Assembly: GCF_001618145.1 (NCBI RefSeq)
Contig: NZ_LQNF01000004.1
Span: 62,001-126,000, forward strand
Direction of reading: 5' to 3'
DNA: 64,000 bases
DNA from: Oceanobacillus damuensis
Lineage (GTDB): Bacteria; Bacillota; Bacilli; Bacillales; Amphibacillaceae
The position numbers and the translations under genes are program-made. This document shows, one piece after another, positions 62,512 to 64,000 of the stretch. The notes beneath the pieces are model-generated. The model ran no database searches. It was not told the DNA's origin and saw only the letters and a list, made by a program, of their open reading frames with translations. Each line of letters opens with the position of its first letter. Position 1 is the stretch's first letter.

Positions 62512-62934
62512 TCAGTTGACCTTAAAAGTCCCTGTACTATAAGCAATAAGTTCCTTTAATTCGTTGTAGATATGACCTTCTAAAAAGCAAGTACTTTTTC
62601 CAACATCAATTACTTTGGATTTAGAATATAACGGCTCATCTATACCAGGCTTTAAAAATTGAATATTGAATTGGATAGTTATAGGTGTACCCTTTAATAT
62701 AGTCTTAGCCGTCATTCCCATTGTCGTATCTAATAGTGCTGCAAGAATTCCTCCATGTATTGTACCTTTTATATTATTAAATTCCTCTCTAGTTGGTAAT
62801 TTTAATGACACTGACCCTTTATCAATTGATTGAACTTTAAAATCCATCAGTTTCCAATGAGGCCCTTTTTCGTATTCATTTATTACTTCAGCTATTTCAA
62901 TGGGTAAATCAGATTTATTATAGAGATCCAACAT
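62512..62934 (-). CDS. PaaI-type hotdog thioesterase
   Basis: A 140-residue hotdog-fold protein. GTIHGGILAALLDTTMGMTAK is the PaaI signature (HGG, Asp/Thr catalytic region). IQFNIQFLKPG and STCFLEGHIYNELKELIAYSTGTFKV are the rest of the fold. It hydrolyses CoA thioesters, perhaps releasing CoA from blocked intermediates of the adjacent pathway. GGGGAATTA precedes ATG. It follows the thiolase by 21 bases. Confidence 0.86.
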   Translation of the reverse strand: MLDLYNKSDLPIEIAEVINEYEKGPHWKLMDFKVQSIDKGSVSLKLPTREEFNNIKGTIHGGILAALLDTTMGMTAKTILKGTPITIQFNIQFLKPGIDEPLYSKSKVIDVGKSTCFLEGHIYNELKELIAYSTGTFKVN

Positions 62935-62955
62935 TAATTCCCCTTACCTTACCCT

Positions 62956-64000
62956 CTAATATTTTTTTACAACTGTAGCGATTCCTTGACCAACTCCTAT
63001 ACACATGGTTGCCAAGCCGTATTCTGCATCTTGCTTTTTCATTTCATATAGAAGCGTGGTCAAAATCCTTGCTCCACTTGCACCTAATGGATGACCAAAA
63101 GCTATTGACCCACCATTTACATTTACCTTTTCTATGTCCAAAGCCAATTCCTTGATACACGCTAGTGATTGTGCTGCAAAGGCTTCGTTCAATTCAATTA
63201 AATCTAAATCTCCAACTTTAATACCCGCTCTTTCTATAGCCTTTCTTGTAGCTGGAATAGGTCCAGTCCCCATTATAGAAGGATCAACTCCTGCAACAGC
63301 AAAGGACTCTATAGAAGCAATAGGGGTTAAGCCCAGATCTTTTGCCTTTTTTTCACTCATGATTAACAGAGCTGCTGCGCCATCATTTACTCCAGCTGCA
63401 TTACCTGCAGTTACTGTACCACCCTCATAAACTGACTTTAGTGAATTCAATTTTTCTAAAGTGGTTTGAGGACGTGGATGTTCGTCTTGGTTGACAATAA
63501 TTTCTTCTTTCTTATTAGATATAGTTACTGAAACAATTTCATCCTTCAATCTTCCTGTTTCCATTGCCTTTTTCGCCTTTTGCTGACTGTTAAAGGCAAA
63601 TTCATTCTGGCTTTCACGCGAGATGTTAAATTTTTTTGCCACATTATCAGCAGTTTCTATCATGGAATATGGATAGTGCATTTCTGCTAAATTCTTATTG
63701 ATAAACCTCCAGCCAATTGTTGTATCATAGGTTTCAACCGTTCTTTGGAACGGTTTTGTCTGCTTAGATGTTACGAAAGGAGCTCTAGTCATACTTTCTG
63801 TGCCGCCAGCAATAAAAATATCCCCTTCTCCACACATAATGGCTTTAGCTGCTTGATTTACGGCTTCAAGGCTAGATCCACATAAACGATTGACCGTAAC
63901 CCCCCCTGCAGATATTGGGACTCCAGCCAAAAGTGAAGCCATTCTTGCCACATTTCGATTATCTTCACCTGCTTGGTTTGCACAACCTATATAGATATCT
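62956..64000 (-). CDS. Thiolase (acetyl-CoA acyltransferase), N-terminus beyond the right edge
   Basis: About 348 residues of a thiolase, open to the right edge (DIYIGCANQAGEDNRNVARMASLLAGVP). Nucleophile Cys in VNRLCGSSLEAV, the GGTESMTRAP loop, His in NGGSIAFGHPLGASGAR, the second Cys in ATMCIGVGQG. The ELNEAFAAQSLA segment is typical. Intact, unlike the remnant at 59.4 kb. It performs the last, thiolytic step of the CoA pathway. The reading frame continues past 64000, so the ATG seen at 63951 is internal. Confidence 0.93.
   Translation of the reverse strand, partial: DIYIGCANQAGEDNRNVARMASLLAGVPISAGGVTVNRLCGSSLEAVNQAAKAIMCGEGDIFIAGGTESMTRAPFVTSKQTKPFQRTVETYDTTIGWRFINKNLAEMHYPYSMIETADNVAKKFNISRESQNEFAFNSQQKAKKAMETGRLKDEIVSVTISNKKEEIIVNQDEHPRPQTTLEKLNSLKSVYEGGTVTAGNAAGVNDGAAALLIMSEKKAKDLGLTPIASIESFAVAGVDPSIMGTGPIPATRKAIERAGIKVGDLDLIELNEAFAAQSLACIKELALDIEKVNVNGGSIAFGHPLGASGARILTTLLYEMKKQDAEYGLATMCIGVGQGIATVVKKY

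Noticed and set aside
1-64000. CRISPR arrays, tRNA or rRNA genes
   Set aside because: No regularly spaced direct repeats and no tRNA/rRNA-like sequence were found by eye; the repeats present are palindromic and not array-like.

Overview
The window looks like a chromosomal segment of a low-GC Gram-positive, endospore-forming member of the Bacillaceae, probably from the moderately halophilic Oceanobacillus/Virgibacillus side. The evidence is AT-rich sequence, AAGGAGG-type ribosome sites, T-box and TPP leaders, a CotF-type spore coat gene, and typical Bacillus small families (YfhD, YueI, SHOCT, CvfC/YpgR). The genus is an inference from gene content only.

Layout. 1-4 kb: the start of fni (type 2 IPP isomerase), a (p)ppGpp-hydrolase-like HD protein, GNAT enzymes (one decayed) and small membrane proteins. 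3.4-6.9 kb: a TetR regulator divergent from two short-chain dehydrogenases, then an F420/NADP-type oxidoreductase. 7.2-17.5 kb: housekeeping and repair genes, including tag, a GNAT-sulfurtransferase fused frame, pepT, an MFS pump, a VanY-like lipoprotein, an M50-like protein without its catalytic histidines, HD, phosphatase and nitroreductase genes. 18.4-25.5 kb: a complete trpEGDCFBA operon behind a sigma-A-like promoter and two tandem tryptophan T-boxes. 25.5-27.6 kb: a TPP riboswitch with an attenuator directly in front of lipM-lipA (lipoate assembly). 28.9-32.1 kb: a YtrA-like GntR/ABC operon with three tandem operators. 32.3-43.4 kb: exonuclease III, an MBL hydrolase, a TctA-type carrier, CotF, AIM24, YfhD, YueI, a DJ-1/PfpI protein, CvfC and a PanF-YhdT pair.

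43.5-64 kb is different: more AT-rich, full of broken genes, and carrying an intact IS21-family element with an identifiable 5-bp target duplication. The surviving genes suggest uptake of an organic acid by a TctCBA system, activation by a class III CoA-transferase, and beta-oxidation-like breakdown (enoyl-CoA hydratase, 3-hydroxyacyl-CoA dehydrogenase, acyl-CoA dehydrogenase, SDR, thioesterase, thiolase) under a LysR regulator. Remnants of two SDRs, a flavin reductase, a second hydratase, a second thiolase and a radC-like gene lie between them, so this is probably an acquired catabolic island being eroded.

Three copies of a 430-540 bp composite repeat with imperfect terminal inverted repeats (9.3, 17.8 and 41.0 kb) resemble non-autonomous mobile elements. 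No tRNA, rRNA or CRISPR array was seen.
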